A program made the translations under genes and the position numbers. Shown here piece after piece: positions 1 through 9,295 of a stretch of 60,000 nucleotides of DNA. Position 1 is the first letter of the stretch, and each line of letters begins with the position of its first letter. The notes beneath the pieces were generated by a model. That model saw only the letters and a program-made list of their open reading frames with translations. It did not search any database and was not told the origin of the DNA. This DNA is from Bugula neritina (taxonomy: Eukaryota > Bryozoa > Gymnolaemata > Cheilostomatida > Bugulidae). The stretch covers positions 21,643,628-21,703,627 of the forward strand of contig OZ037767.1 of NCBI GenBank assembly GCA_964035545.1, written 5' to 3'.

Positions 1-636
1 GCCTACCCACTAGTGGATTCTCCTCTCTCTTCAATATCAACTCTACCAAGTGAACCTTCTTCTCCTCTTGATATCAATTTGCTGCACCTTCCCCAAGAGG
101 AACTGAGCCCTGAACCGGCTTCAACAGGGTCAGACCTGAGTAATCTCTTTGATTCCTTCACCCATGAACCTGTGTTCTTTGATAGTGGACTCTCCGATCC
201 CATAAGTGATCTCTCCACGTCAATTGGTGACACCGTGAATGATTTGAGTCACTACTCTAACCAAACGGTTGAGAGCGACTGTTCCTATTCCCAATACTCT
301 GTTGAGTCATCACCAAACTCTGTTTGCACGGTTTCTCCAGTTGGATCTGCTTCTGTCGAGTCACTTTCTAAAGAAAAGTCATCAAAGAAAAAGAAAAAGT
401 TTACACCGTATAGTAAACTGCCCGCAAATAGAAAAGAGAGAAAGAAACAGCAAAACAAAGAAGCTGCTATAAGATATCGAGAGAAGAAAAAGAATGAAGC
501 CAAGAATAGTATGACTGAGGAGACCATATTAGTCAACAGAAACACTGAACTTAAAACTGAAGTACTAAACTTAGAGAGGGAGATTGCTTGTATGAAAGAG
601 CTGCTTTCGGATGTCTTCAACATTCACTCTTTATAA
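1..636 (+). CDS. ATF4: ATF4-like bZIP transcription factor, last exon (5' part outside window)
   Basis: The frame is open from base 1 to a TAA at 634-636, so the 5' end lies outside the window. The first ~130 residues are rich in Ser, Pro and Asp, as in an activation region, and hold a DSGLS motif that resembles the beta-TrCP phosphodegron of ATF4. A Lys-rich stretch leads into a basic region whose core NKEAAIRYREKKK closely matches the NKxAAxRYRxKK signature of the ATF4/ATF5 group. A short leucine zipper follows and the protein ends about 30 residues later. By family knowledge it would bind CRE or C/EBP-ATF sites as a dimer in stress responses. The bZIP call is firm. ATF4 rather than ATF5 or another close relative is inferred from the basic region alone. 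ATF4 translation is usually controlled by upstream ORFs, which would lie outside this window. Confidence 0.82.
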   Translation, partial: AYPLVDSPLSSISTLPSEPSSPLDINLLHLPQEELSPEPASTGSDLSNLFDSFTHEPVFFDSGLSDPISDLSTSIGDTVNDLSHYSNQTVESDCSYSQYSVESSPNSVCTVSPVGSASVESLSKEKSSKKKKKFTPYSKLPANRKERKKQQNKEAAIRYREKKKNEAKNSMTEETILVNRNTELKTEVLNLEREIACMKELLSDVFNIHSL

Positions 637-946
637 GTTGTGAATGAAATACTTATGTCATATCGGATTTTTCTTAATATCAATTTTTAGCACATTGCAT
701 GTATGTTATCTCATTGTTATTACAGACTAGTGATATATTACAGACATATGTATGTGTGGTTTTATTTACACTTTATTATCTGGAATACATGGAATATTAT
801 TGTATCATTTATATCTGCAATGTTTTTGTGGTGGCCTCCACGAAAGAGAGCTGTTTTACCAGCATACTTTTTATTTGGTGTGTGCTTATAATATATTATA
901 GAATAAAATGTGTCCTATATACTAATTATTATATATTTCATTTTAT

Positions 947-951
<5 letters not shown>

Positions 952-1020
<69 letters not shown>

Positions 1021-1028
1021 TATATATA
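952..1028. repeat. (TA)n microsatellite
   Basis: An uninterrupted (AT)n run of about 59 bp is followed by a short CACATATACATATATATA tail. It lies just downstream of the candidate poly(A) signal of the bZIP gene. It encodes nothing. Confidence 0.95.
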
Positions 1029-1433
1029 AACTCATCTAGCTGCAATTCGAGAATACCTGATAGAAAGTGCAAACTTTAATGCACTGTTTTAACCCGCATT
1101 TCTTCTATGGTAGAAATATTTTATAATTTATAAAAGTGGATTAAAATAGGATGCATTAATGTTGACATGGAAATGCAAGTCAAAATTATTTAGCTTTTGC
1201 TTCCAATATATTGTTCAGCTTCACTCAATAATACGTAATGCTGTCCAATGATCCTAGATTAAGGATGATGCATAGCTGGACTCTTCAGCTTTTACTATGT
1301 TTTATTTTATTGAAAGTATTAAAGGCGCTCACTAAAAATGTGAATCTACCTATGGAAATACATATTGCATATCTGGAGAATAGCCACTTGAAAACAAGTC
1401 CAGCAAGAACTCGAATTGATTTACAAGTTGGTA

Positions 1434-1505
1434 CAGTGCTCTCTCTGTATCTCACTAAGCTGCAGGTCTGAAACCTCAATTCTGTGGGATATGGGGGGAG
1501 CACTG
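1434..1505. mobile_element. 72-bp MITE with CAGTGCTC inverted ends and TA target sites
   Basis: The segment starts CAGTGCTCTCTCTG and ends with the inverse of CAGTGCTCCCCCCA, and it is flanked on both sides by TA. The two ends continue to match imperfectly into TATCTCAC/TATCCCAC. TA duplication and a CAGT-type end fit a non-autonomous Tc1/mariner or pogo-type element. A related inverted end occurs at 59831 at the other side of the window. Confidence 0.75.
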
Positions 1506-1840
1506 TAATAGCAATGATCTTGAAAATAGCATGTGTTTCAAATATTTATACTCAAGTGCAGTTCTAACAAACTATGTTTGCAAGCATGTACAGTATATAC
1601 ATGCATTCAGTAACCTAAACAGGCAAAACATACAGATCAGTTGGTTATTTTATAGACATTATTATCTATATGCTGTAGCTGGTGAATTAAATGGAAGCCC
1701 TTTAAATTGCTTTAAAAAAATTATTTTATATTTGCAATATTTGCTCTCTCTCTACATTCGGGAGGGGGGCATGGCTGATAATAAATGTAAAATAGTGATA
1801 TAACATAATATATTATTACATATTGTGCTTAGAATATCTG

Positions 1841-1868
1841 CACTTCAATATATATATATATTGAAGTG
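1841..1868. repeat. Perfect 28-bp palindrome
   Basis: CACTTCAA, a TA core and TTGAAGTG read the same on both strands for 28 bp. It could extrude as a cruciform or form a hairpin in RNA. It is non-coding and its role is unknown. Confidence 0.8.
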
Positions 1869-2045
1869 TTGCAAGTTTTGGATGCAAGCCAACTGCGTTT
1901 GTCTAAACTCTTTTAAAAGTTTCCAATTTGTAATAATATTTAAGCCATAGATAAGAGAACTACTTTAGATAACAATTAACTGTGACCAGCCATAATTGGG
2001 ATAAACTAAGCTAAATGCATTTTACTTTTTCTACACTGCATATTC

Positions 2046-4991
2046 ATGTATTTATTTTTTGTAAAGAAGGCAGAGAAAGATGACTTTAATGACTCATCTC
2101 TAAAAGGTTCGGATGACTCCGGGGTGTATGTGGGGGCAGGCTCTGATTCTAGTGAGTCACATTTGTTTCTTTCATAAGTCTTTTAATACCATGTTTCCAG
2201 TTAATGCAAAGTGTTTTTTGGTATAATTTGTACAACATCTTCTTTGTAGCAAACAGGAGCTTGAGGCCCGATGTTGGCTTTTTGCAAATAATGAGTACGC
2301 AATTGATGCAAACAGTAATACATTTCAAAATTTTCTCTGCAGAAAAAAGCAGTGGAACGAGTTTGAAAACTACAGCATTATTGGCAGCGAGCCAAGATCT
2401 TGATGCCAGTGTTCCTGCTGAAGATAGAGAGTCAGAATCTTATGAGAACGGTGGGCACAGCAGCCAGATGCAGCCAGTTGTGGCTCTGCCACCAACCTTT
2501 TCATTGTACAACGACGAGCAAGAAAACACTGCACCAACTAGCTCTGCCAAAGAGCTGCATGAAAATGAAGAAGCTGCTGAAGGGCAAGCAAATATTAAAG
2601 AGTAAGCAAAATATTGTTAGTTACAACATGGTAGTCATAAATTCATCAATGGCAAAAACATTCATGATTTGAGACCACCATATCATATGCATTTATAGTC
2701 AACTATAATAAAAATAACGGTGAATATTATTACTAACTTCTATTTTATATCAACATGGGCTTGAATTTTTCAGAGATACAGATAATGAGGTTCACTGCAT
2801 GGATGAATCACAGCAATATAATACACCTGGTAAGACATCTTGTCAAACTAATTTACACATTATACTTAGCTATACATAATCTATACTATTAAAAGATACA
2901 AGTTGTGACGCCATATTAATCATAACATTTTAGAAGTTTCTGCTTTGAATGAAGATGATGATAGTAGCAAAGATGATGGCAGCTCTCAGAAAATTCGGCA
3001 CTCAGAATCACAAAACTATTTATCAATTTGCATAGACGGGACAGAATACTTATTGCAGACAGATGCTCATACCCCACAGCCATTCCTTCCTGTACCAGAG
3101 GAGGTTGTAGAACTCGTGCAAGAGTAAGCATTGTGATTAATGAACTAAAACTAAAACAGAAAAGCTGATGAAAAAGAAATATTATGTAAACTGTATTACA
3201 GTTCCATGAAGCAATTCATATCTTTCTGTGTTTAGCAATATGGAATAATCTTTTGCAGAGTTTGTGAAACCAGAGATGTTACATGTGCAGAGCTTTACCA
3301 ATCTCCAGATGATTGCAACGAGCTCCTAGTTGTAGGGGTCGGAGCAAATAAAAAATTGGAAGAAATTTTGAAGGAAGAGTTTTTCAAGAGATTACTGACA
3401 AGATTCACAATATACACTCAAGAGATTTGTGAGCCATTAAAGATACATACCATACAGTATACAGGAGAAAAGAAATTTAAAGTTGTCAAAAAGTATTACC
3501 GAAGTAAAAGGGAAGACCAATGGATGCCCGTAAAGGATGCAACTTGTGAGCTGATAGTAAGAGCTGAAGCTATCAACACTCACGATCCATATGTAGCTTA
3601 TTACGCATTGGTGCCAGCACATTTTATCTTAGATGACAACGAGCAAGAAGACCTTGTGTTTAAGAAAGTTGAGCCTGAGGTAGTTCGAAGGAGAAAAGCT
3701 GGAGAATCCTTAACAACAAAGTATACGATTGAAGTTTTCAACTCTCCCAAAATGCTTGACTTACGAATGGACAATCCAATATTTTCCTATCAGCACTATG
3801 GCAAGTATGATGAGATGAAGAATAAAGATTGCAAATCATTTCTCCGCGATACAGCCCTTATTGAGATAGAAAGTCGTCAAATAGAATCGAGCAAGCCAAA
3901 CAGCAAAAACATCTTGCTTACAGAAATTGAAACCGCAATGACAACAAAGCATGGGCATAGAATGGGCCACGTGTTTCCCTTGTACGATCTTAATCATCTT
4001 GTTACCATGGGGCTGAAGCGTGTTGCTGTGAAAATCGGCCCATCAACTGGATATTTGCTCTCCCCTTGCCGGCCTCTATTAGGAAAGATACCTGAAGCAC
4101 AACTTCACCATATTCAGTTTGTGATAACCGATTGGTAAGCCAATATACTTGGATTGTGTTGAAATGAAACATTGTCTAATTATATAAATTCGTATTATAT
4201 TTTAATACTATGCTTTAACAATCACAGTGCTTTTGCTGTCACTATTTCTAACTGTTCTTGAAACAAGTTGCTTGAGAAACTAAAATTGAATTTTTTAAAC
4301 AACTTAAGATTATAATAACGAGAAATTTAAACACCTATCTTGGCACATTAAGCTCTTTTGTCTCAAATAGTGGTCAAGAAGAGCGAAGCAGGCATCTGTG
4401 TGCTGATGTCATGTAAACTTATGACACCTGCAGAATCTATTGCATGATTCATTACATGTTAAGATGTTTCTAAACTCATATAACCACAGCACAACACTGA
4501 TATTATGTACTAAATTAAATACCAAGAGAGCAATTTCTACAGCTCAAAGGTTTTGAATGTAACTGGGTACCATATTTGGTTATCAATGTTTGATATGTAA
4601 TTGTTACAGGCCACTCCAGCCGGGTCAAAGTGGTAGCATAGTCTACATCATGGATAACACCAATACTCATTATCCACTTGGAATGCTTATTGGCTGCAGC
4701 AAAGCAAAGCTAAAAAGTGGCATAATCATTTACCAAGCAGTGGTACTTCAGCAAGCTCTGGATGATATTGAAACCAGTTATCCTCAAGTCTTGAGAAACA
4801 TTCAAATAGTAGGTCAACCTGACAGGATTCACACAGAAAATTGTGTGCAAGAACTGATTCCAAAACTACAGGAGGCAGGAAAAAAGCCACCACCTAGCAT
4901 TGAAAGTAGAATGCTCGATTCCGGATTGCCATCAACATTAAGTCTTTTTCCTGGTGACTTTAGCATCTCAACACAGATGAAACGCGATTAA
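2046..4991 (+). CDS. Acidic N-terminus plus divergent trypsin-like fold protein (predicted), at least 6 exons
   Basis: I do not recognise this gene as a whole. Exons read from splice motifs and phase are: up to 2151 (from an acceptor near 2067, or from an ATG at 2046), 2343-2601, 2774-2829, 2934-3123, 3259-4134 and 4610-4991 (TAA). All junctions keep one frame, giving about 620 aa. The first four exons encode an acidic, Ser/Glu/Asp-rich, probably disordered region. The last two look like a chymotrypsin-type fold: ALVPAHF may hold the catalytic His, RDTALIEI resembles the DIAL motif with its Asp, and PGQSGSIV resembles the GDSGGP loop with Gln in place of the usual Asp before SGS. No signal peptide is seen, so an intracellular protein is likely. 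The His/Asp/Ser assignment is inference from motif order and hydrophobic context. The true start is uncertain, and activity is doubtful because of the altered Ser loop. Confidence 0.6.
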
Positions 4992-6126
4992 TGCGTTATC
5001 TTGTATATTAAACAAATATAGTAAATCAAATACTTTTGTGACTTTTAGTAGAAATATTCTGCATTCACATTTTACAGGTTTGTCACCAGCTGCTAGTTAT
5101 TTTTTACCTTTGCTCTATGAAAAGCAATTCATATATATTATGCTTGATGTTATACATATATAAATATTGAAACCTGTCACAACATGAGACTAAACCACAT
5201 ATAACATCACATCTAATAGGATGAAGCTACACTCTACCAGAAAGTAGCAATGGAAAAGAGTGGCTGCCAGTTATATGTATAAATGGCAATAGTTAAATTT
5301 CCTATTATTCAACATCTTACAAACATAAGTGAAAATTTCCTTGAACTGATTAAAAAATTCTTCCCGCAGAAACACCTATTGCTCAGAGTAATGAATAAAA
5401 GCTTGACTAACTTTATACAATGGGTAATTAATTATTCAACAAACATGTAATCTTGCAACTGTGGGTTGGACCATAAGACATGCCCCTCCCCAAAGTTCTA
5501 AAGCAATGAGAACAAACACCATCTAGGAATAAGAGAAATTATTAAAATTTAAACGCACTGATGGAAGTTCCTTTGATAAAATGGGCATAAAAAGCTGCTA
5601 CGACACTAAGTCAACACACAGACTTTATAAGAATAAAAAGATGAACAAATATAACGTAGAAAATATCAAAACATGCTAGAGTCTAGACTCTATACTATCC
5701 TGCTATATCATATGCAATTTCTGTACAGGTGAAAAATATTATATATTATAGAAAGCTTCAATCAAGTGCTTTGAATAGGACTGGTGCGATAAGTAAATAC
5801 AGACACAGCAGACACTATGGAAAGCACACCACAAATGAATAGTTTTGATCATCAATATTTTTAGTTTATTATACAATTTTGCATATGAATCTCAACTTAT
5901 TTGCAAATGTTGAAAAATTAGTTGATAAAGTTAGAATATTTAAAATAGTTGAAATTAAAATTAAGAGCACTCTAATCTATATAGCTTAGGTTTATTATAG
6001 CAAGACAAAAACTTCCGACATATATGATACAATAGATTCCACATTACGCAACAAAATATACTATTTATTCAAACCATTTATACATTATACAGCTAGACTA
6101 CAGTTTTATTGTTAATAGTAGAATAT
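4992..6126. other. Non-coding interval between convergent genes
   Basis: AT-rich sequence between the stop of the protease-like gene (+) and the stop of PGPEP1 (-). It presumably contains both 3' UTRs. I see no coding potential, RNA gene or clear repeat here. Confidence 0.6.
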
Positions 6127-6882
6127 CTAGAGCAGTTCACGAGTTTTTGTTATTTGATTATTTTGCCTTTGGATTTCCTCCAAAACATGCTTGCCCGGCA
6201 GAGGTAAGGAATGAAAAAGATTTAATTGTTTTAATGCTGCTAAAACAGCACACCTAAGAGCATCAGCTAGTTCAGCTACTGTATATGGTTTATTCAACTT
6301 AGGAACATGAATAAACATCACAGAAGACATGCTGTGAGAAAGTGATGCGTAATAGATATATTCACATAAATAACGGCCAGCATCTGTTGACGGGAGAGCC
6401 ATGGCAAGACAACTACTGTCATTAATGTCTTTGCATAACTTATCAACATCTAGCGTCGTATGTAAACACTCGGCGCCGTTCTTTGAGTAACATTGAGATG
6501 GTGCAGTTCTACCATTTACATCTAGACTTTTGTAACCACGATTGTGAGCAAGCTTTTCGATAGTCAACTCTTCAGCTAAATGAGACACACCTACGTGCAC
6601 AACCAATTGCGGCTTGTATTCTTCCCACAACCGAGGTACCATCGTTTGAACAGCTTCATATGTCACCGGCACCTCCATGGTTACGAGGTTGACACTGTGA
6701 GTCAGCCCAGTCTTCTTCAGTTCTTTCACTACTTCTGCGCTTGCATTGATAGGGTGACCAGCAAATGGACCAAACCCAGTAACTACTACATTGATCAACG
6801 GCAGTTCAGTCCCAGGTACGCTCAAATCATCATTCAGCTGAGGATATGCTTGAAAATCTTCTTCACTATCAGAGTCTTCCAT
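6127..6882 (-). CDS. PGPEP1: Pyroglutamyl-peptidase I
   Basis: A single coding exon encodes 251 aa. This cytosolic cysteine peptidase (family C15) removes N-terminal pyroglutamate from peptides. The family core begins at VVVTGFGPFAGHPINAS (residues ~33-49). The catalytic triad is visible: Glu in TIEKLAHNRGY, Cys in STDAGRYLCEY and His in FIHVPKL. I chose the ATG at 6882 because a splice-acceptor-like TTTTTCAG lies about 18 nt upstream, which suggests a 5' UTR intron; the longer open frame upstream would be intronic. Family members are usually about 210 residues. The extra ~30 residues are an acidic N-terminal tail (MEDSDSEEDF) before the fold. The gene converges on the upstream + gene and is head-to-head with GABARAP across the LTR element. 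Confidence 0.93.
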   Translation of the reverse strand: MEDSDSEEDFQAYPQLNDDLSVPGTELPLINVVVTGFGPFAGHPINASAEVVKELKKTGLTHSVNLVTMEVPVTYEAVQTMVPRLWEEYKPQLVVHVGVSHLAEELTIEKLAHNRGYKSLDVNGRTAPSQCYSKNGAECLHTTLDVDKLCKDINDSSCLAMALPSTDAGRYLCEYIYYASLSHSMSSVMFIHVPKLNKPYTVAELADALRCAVLAALKQLNLFHSLPLPGKHVLEEIQRQNNQITKTRELL

Positions 6883-8003
6883 TTTTACACACTGAACTTT
6901 TCTGAAAAAGTAAATTATACTTATGCACAAAAATCAACTTGCATGAAAGACTTGTAACAGCAATCATGAAGCACGGGCCAAACAACGCAAGACAATTGTT
7001 AATTCTATCTTGAATTTAAGATAAGTGTCAAAACAATCAGACTAACGCTATAATCGAAGAGTATATATGTATATTACATAAAAGACACTATTAATTTTAC
7101 CAATACTATATACAAAGAGCTAACATAAAACTATACCATCTATACATAAAGAACATAAATAAAACTATATCATCTATCTGAATAATGCCATTTACAAAAA
7201 AGTAAGTGCTAACCCATTCCATACATTCAGCTAACAGCAACAGTGAGTAAGTGTAACCATCACTTCAATCTACACTTTGCCTCTACAGCCTTTTTCTACT
7301 AAAAGTAAATGAACTTAGGCATTTATATTGTTGAAAGCACGGTTGTTGTTAAATAGCCAAAGTTGACTAGTACTACCTAGTACTATTAGTATTAGTATTA
7401 CTATAAGTATAAGTTATAAGTATTTAATTAATATTACACTTAATCTTATAGTCATAGAATAACAAATAATGATTTACTAAAAAGTATTTATATTATTATT
7501 TATATTTTATATTACATTTAATAACACTAAAGTATTAGACTTAGTATTATCAACATTATGATTAACATTATCTACTATTACTATTAGTCAAGGTGAGTTT
7601 TAGCTAGAAATCAAACTTCATCAAATTCAATACCGAGATGAAGATGATAACCATTGTCCATTATGATTATCATAATCATGATTCAGATTGACAGCTAAAA
7701 CATCAATCTGTAATTGCAAGTTTAAGCGAAAGATCATCAATCATCAATCCAAGACCAATGTGAATCAATCACAATGTATTACTAATACTATTAGTATAAG
7801 TATAAGTATGAGTATCAGCATCAGCCATCACTATCAGTACAAGTATTATTACGAGTATCGTAGTTCGCCACTGGCACTACCACTTTGACTTAGACTAGGC
7901 CTAGGGGGAGGTCTCGTCAACAATTATAAACTTCAAGTCTAAAGATCAAGATGCTGATGGTGATGGCCATAGTCATAGTGATGATCACTTGAAGTTGAAG
8001 TAT
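6883..8003. other. Non-coding 5' flank of PGPEP1 with low-complexity ATTAGTATTACT tracts
   Basis: Presumed promoter and 5' UTR region of PGPEP1. From about 7370 it becomes degenerate simple sequence built on TACTATTAGTATTA and later TATCAGTATAAG-type motifs (to ~7870). The same type of sequence continues after the retrotransposon at 15512, so the element landed inside this low-complexity tract. Confidence 0.6.
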
Positions 8004-8310
8004 TGTGGTGGCTCGTGGAGCTACCAGCAGCACAACATGTAGGGTCGCGTAATTGACATGGAACAATGGATAGCCAATTAGCGTGTTTGATAGTTAGCAG
8101 CAATTATAGTTTCCCGCTGCTAACTCAGTCGAAGTTAGAGTGCTGAATAGATTAGATGTGTAAATTGTCAGATGTATTTGTATCATTTTTATAATGTATT
8201 ATTGTGTGTAAAATATATACTCGTTCACTCGACTTATCCTGGTGCAGTTCTATAGCAAGTAATTAGACTCTCTGGATAGCATATCAACCCTAAATCTGAA
8301 AAATATAACA
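8004..8310 (+). repeat. 5' LTR
   Basis: 307 bp, TGTGGTGG...ATAACA, matching 15205-15511 with four substitutions. It should hold the promoter and R region. A TATATA-like stretch lies ~100 bp before its end, but I cannot place the start site. Confidence 0.95.
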
Positions 8311-8311
8311 G

Positions 8312-8329
8312 TGGTGGCAGCGGTGGGAT
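8312..8329 (+). other. Primer binding site complementary to tRNA-Leu
   Basis: TGGTGGCAGCGGTGGGAT starts one base after the 5' LTR. Its complement is the 3' end (with CCA) of tRNA-Leu of the UAG/AAG type as I know it from animals, matching all 18 positions. Minus-strand DNA synthesis would start here. Confidence 0.88.
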
Positions 8330-8341
8330 AGTGCATCCAAG

Positions 8342-9295
8342 ATGGAGACTGAAAGTGCTGGAACGCAACCACCGGCAGTAGAAGGTGAGCGTAGAGACAA
8401 TGCTGTAGAGACAATGCCTGTTAACCATGTAGTAGAAGAGCGAAGGGTTCCGCGAGAACTAACTGAAGACCGCTACCGGTTAAAGGCGCCCACCTTCACG
8501 GGCGAAGAGGAGGTGGAACAATTTATCCAAGAGTTTAGCGACGTAATGGACGTCGCCCAGTGGCCCCCTAGGGTGGCCTTGCTGAAGCTTAGAATGGCAT
8601 TGATGGACAAAGCCAAGCCGTATGGGCTGGGCGTAGACATTGATAATATCTTTGCTTCTCTGCGGGCTCGCTTCGGCCTCTCTGCTACAGATGCCAGGGC
8701 CCGATTGCAGAGGTTGCGGCGTGATCCCCGCACCCCGCTGCGGGAGCACGTCGCCGCGGTCATGAAGCTGGCACAGATGGCGTACAGTGACTTGCCCCCA
8801 GTCAACCGCGAGAGGTATACCCTCGACGCTTTCATAGCATCTGTCGACGATTTGGGTCTCCACCACCAGTTTCTAGCTAGGGGAGTCACCACCGTTGAAG
8901 ATGCTCTGACTGAGGGAGAAGCTTACCTCCTAGCTAATCAAATGCATAAAAGTCGCGGGAGCTCCCGTCAAGTGGAGATAGACCGCGCGGACACGGCCGC
9001 GGGACAAGGGGAGGAAACCCCCGCCGCGGCTGCCGTGTCCCAGTTGGCGACAGCATCGAAAGTCACTCAACTGACAGACATGCTGGCCAAACTGATAGCA
9101 ACACTGACACCACAATCCCCAGTGAGTACCGCCACTGAGCCCGTTCGGCCACCGGCGCCGCCACAGGGAGAAACAGTCAGTTTTTGCTGGGAGTGCGGAA
9201 ATCAAGGACATTTCCGCCGATACTGTCCCTTCCTAAATCAGGGGTTAAACTACCGCGGCCCGCAGATGTTCCCACCTCCTGCGGGCCGACGATGA
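8342..9295 (+). CDS. gag: Gag (capsid/nucleocapsid) of the LTR element
   Basis: An intact 317-aa ORF starts at the first ATG after the primer site. Residues ~45-205 form a helical region with the pattern of gypsy capsids, including a PTFTGEEEVEQFIQEF-like start. Near the C-terminus one CCHC zinc knuckle, CWECGNQGHFRRYC (C-x2-C-x4-H-x4-C), would bind the element's RNA. A strong splice-donor match, AAG|GTGAGC, lies 43 nt into the ORF (exon end 8384); see ORF3. The last ~157 nt overlap the open part of the pol frame, which is -1 relative to gag, and contain a frameshift cassette. Gag itself looks undamaged. Confidence 0.93.
   Translation: METESAGTQPPAVEGERRDNAVETMPVNHVVEERRVPRELTEDRYRLKAPTFTGEEEVEQFIQEFSDVMDVAQWPPRVALLKLRMALMDKAKPYGLGVDIDNIFASLRARFGLSATDARARLQRLRRDPRTPLREHVAAVMKLAQMAYSDLPPVNRERYTLDAFIASVDDLGLHHQFLARGVTTVEDALTEGEAYLLANQMHKSRGSSRQVEIDRADTAAGQGEETPAAAAVSQLATASKVTQLTDMLAKLIATLTPQSPVSTATEPVRPPAPPQGETVSFCWECGNQGHFRRYCPFLNQGLNYRGPQMFPPPAGRR

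Larger units (their letters stand above)
637..2045. other. Non-coding interval: bZIP 3' UTR and repeats
   Basis: This stretch holds the presumed 3' UTR of the bZIP gene, with a candidate poly(A) signal AATAAA at 902-907. It then has a (TA)n tract, a 72-bp MITE and a 28-bp palindrome, listed separately. The short ORFs here are in AT-rich sequence or overlap the MITE and show no recognisable protein. Confidence 0.6.

Noticed and set aside
699-1079. 126-codon + ORF after the bZIP gene
   Set aside because: It runs through AT-rich 3' UTR and the (TA)n tract with no protein features.
8473-9211. Minus-strand ORFs of 93-139 codons opposite gag
   Set aside because: Shadows of the GC-rich gag coding strand; no family features and gag has a clear zinc knuckle.
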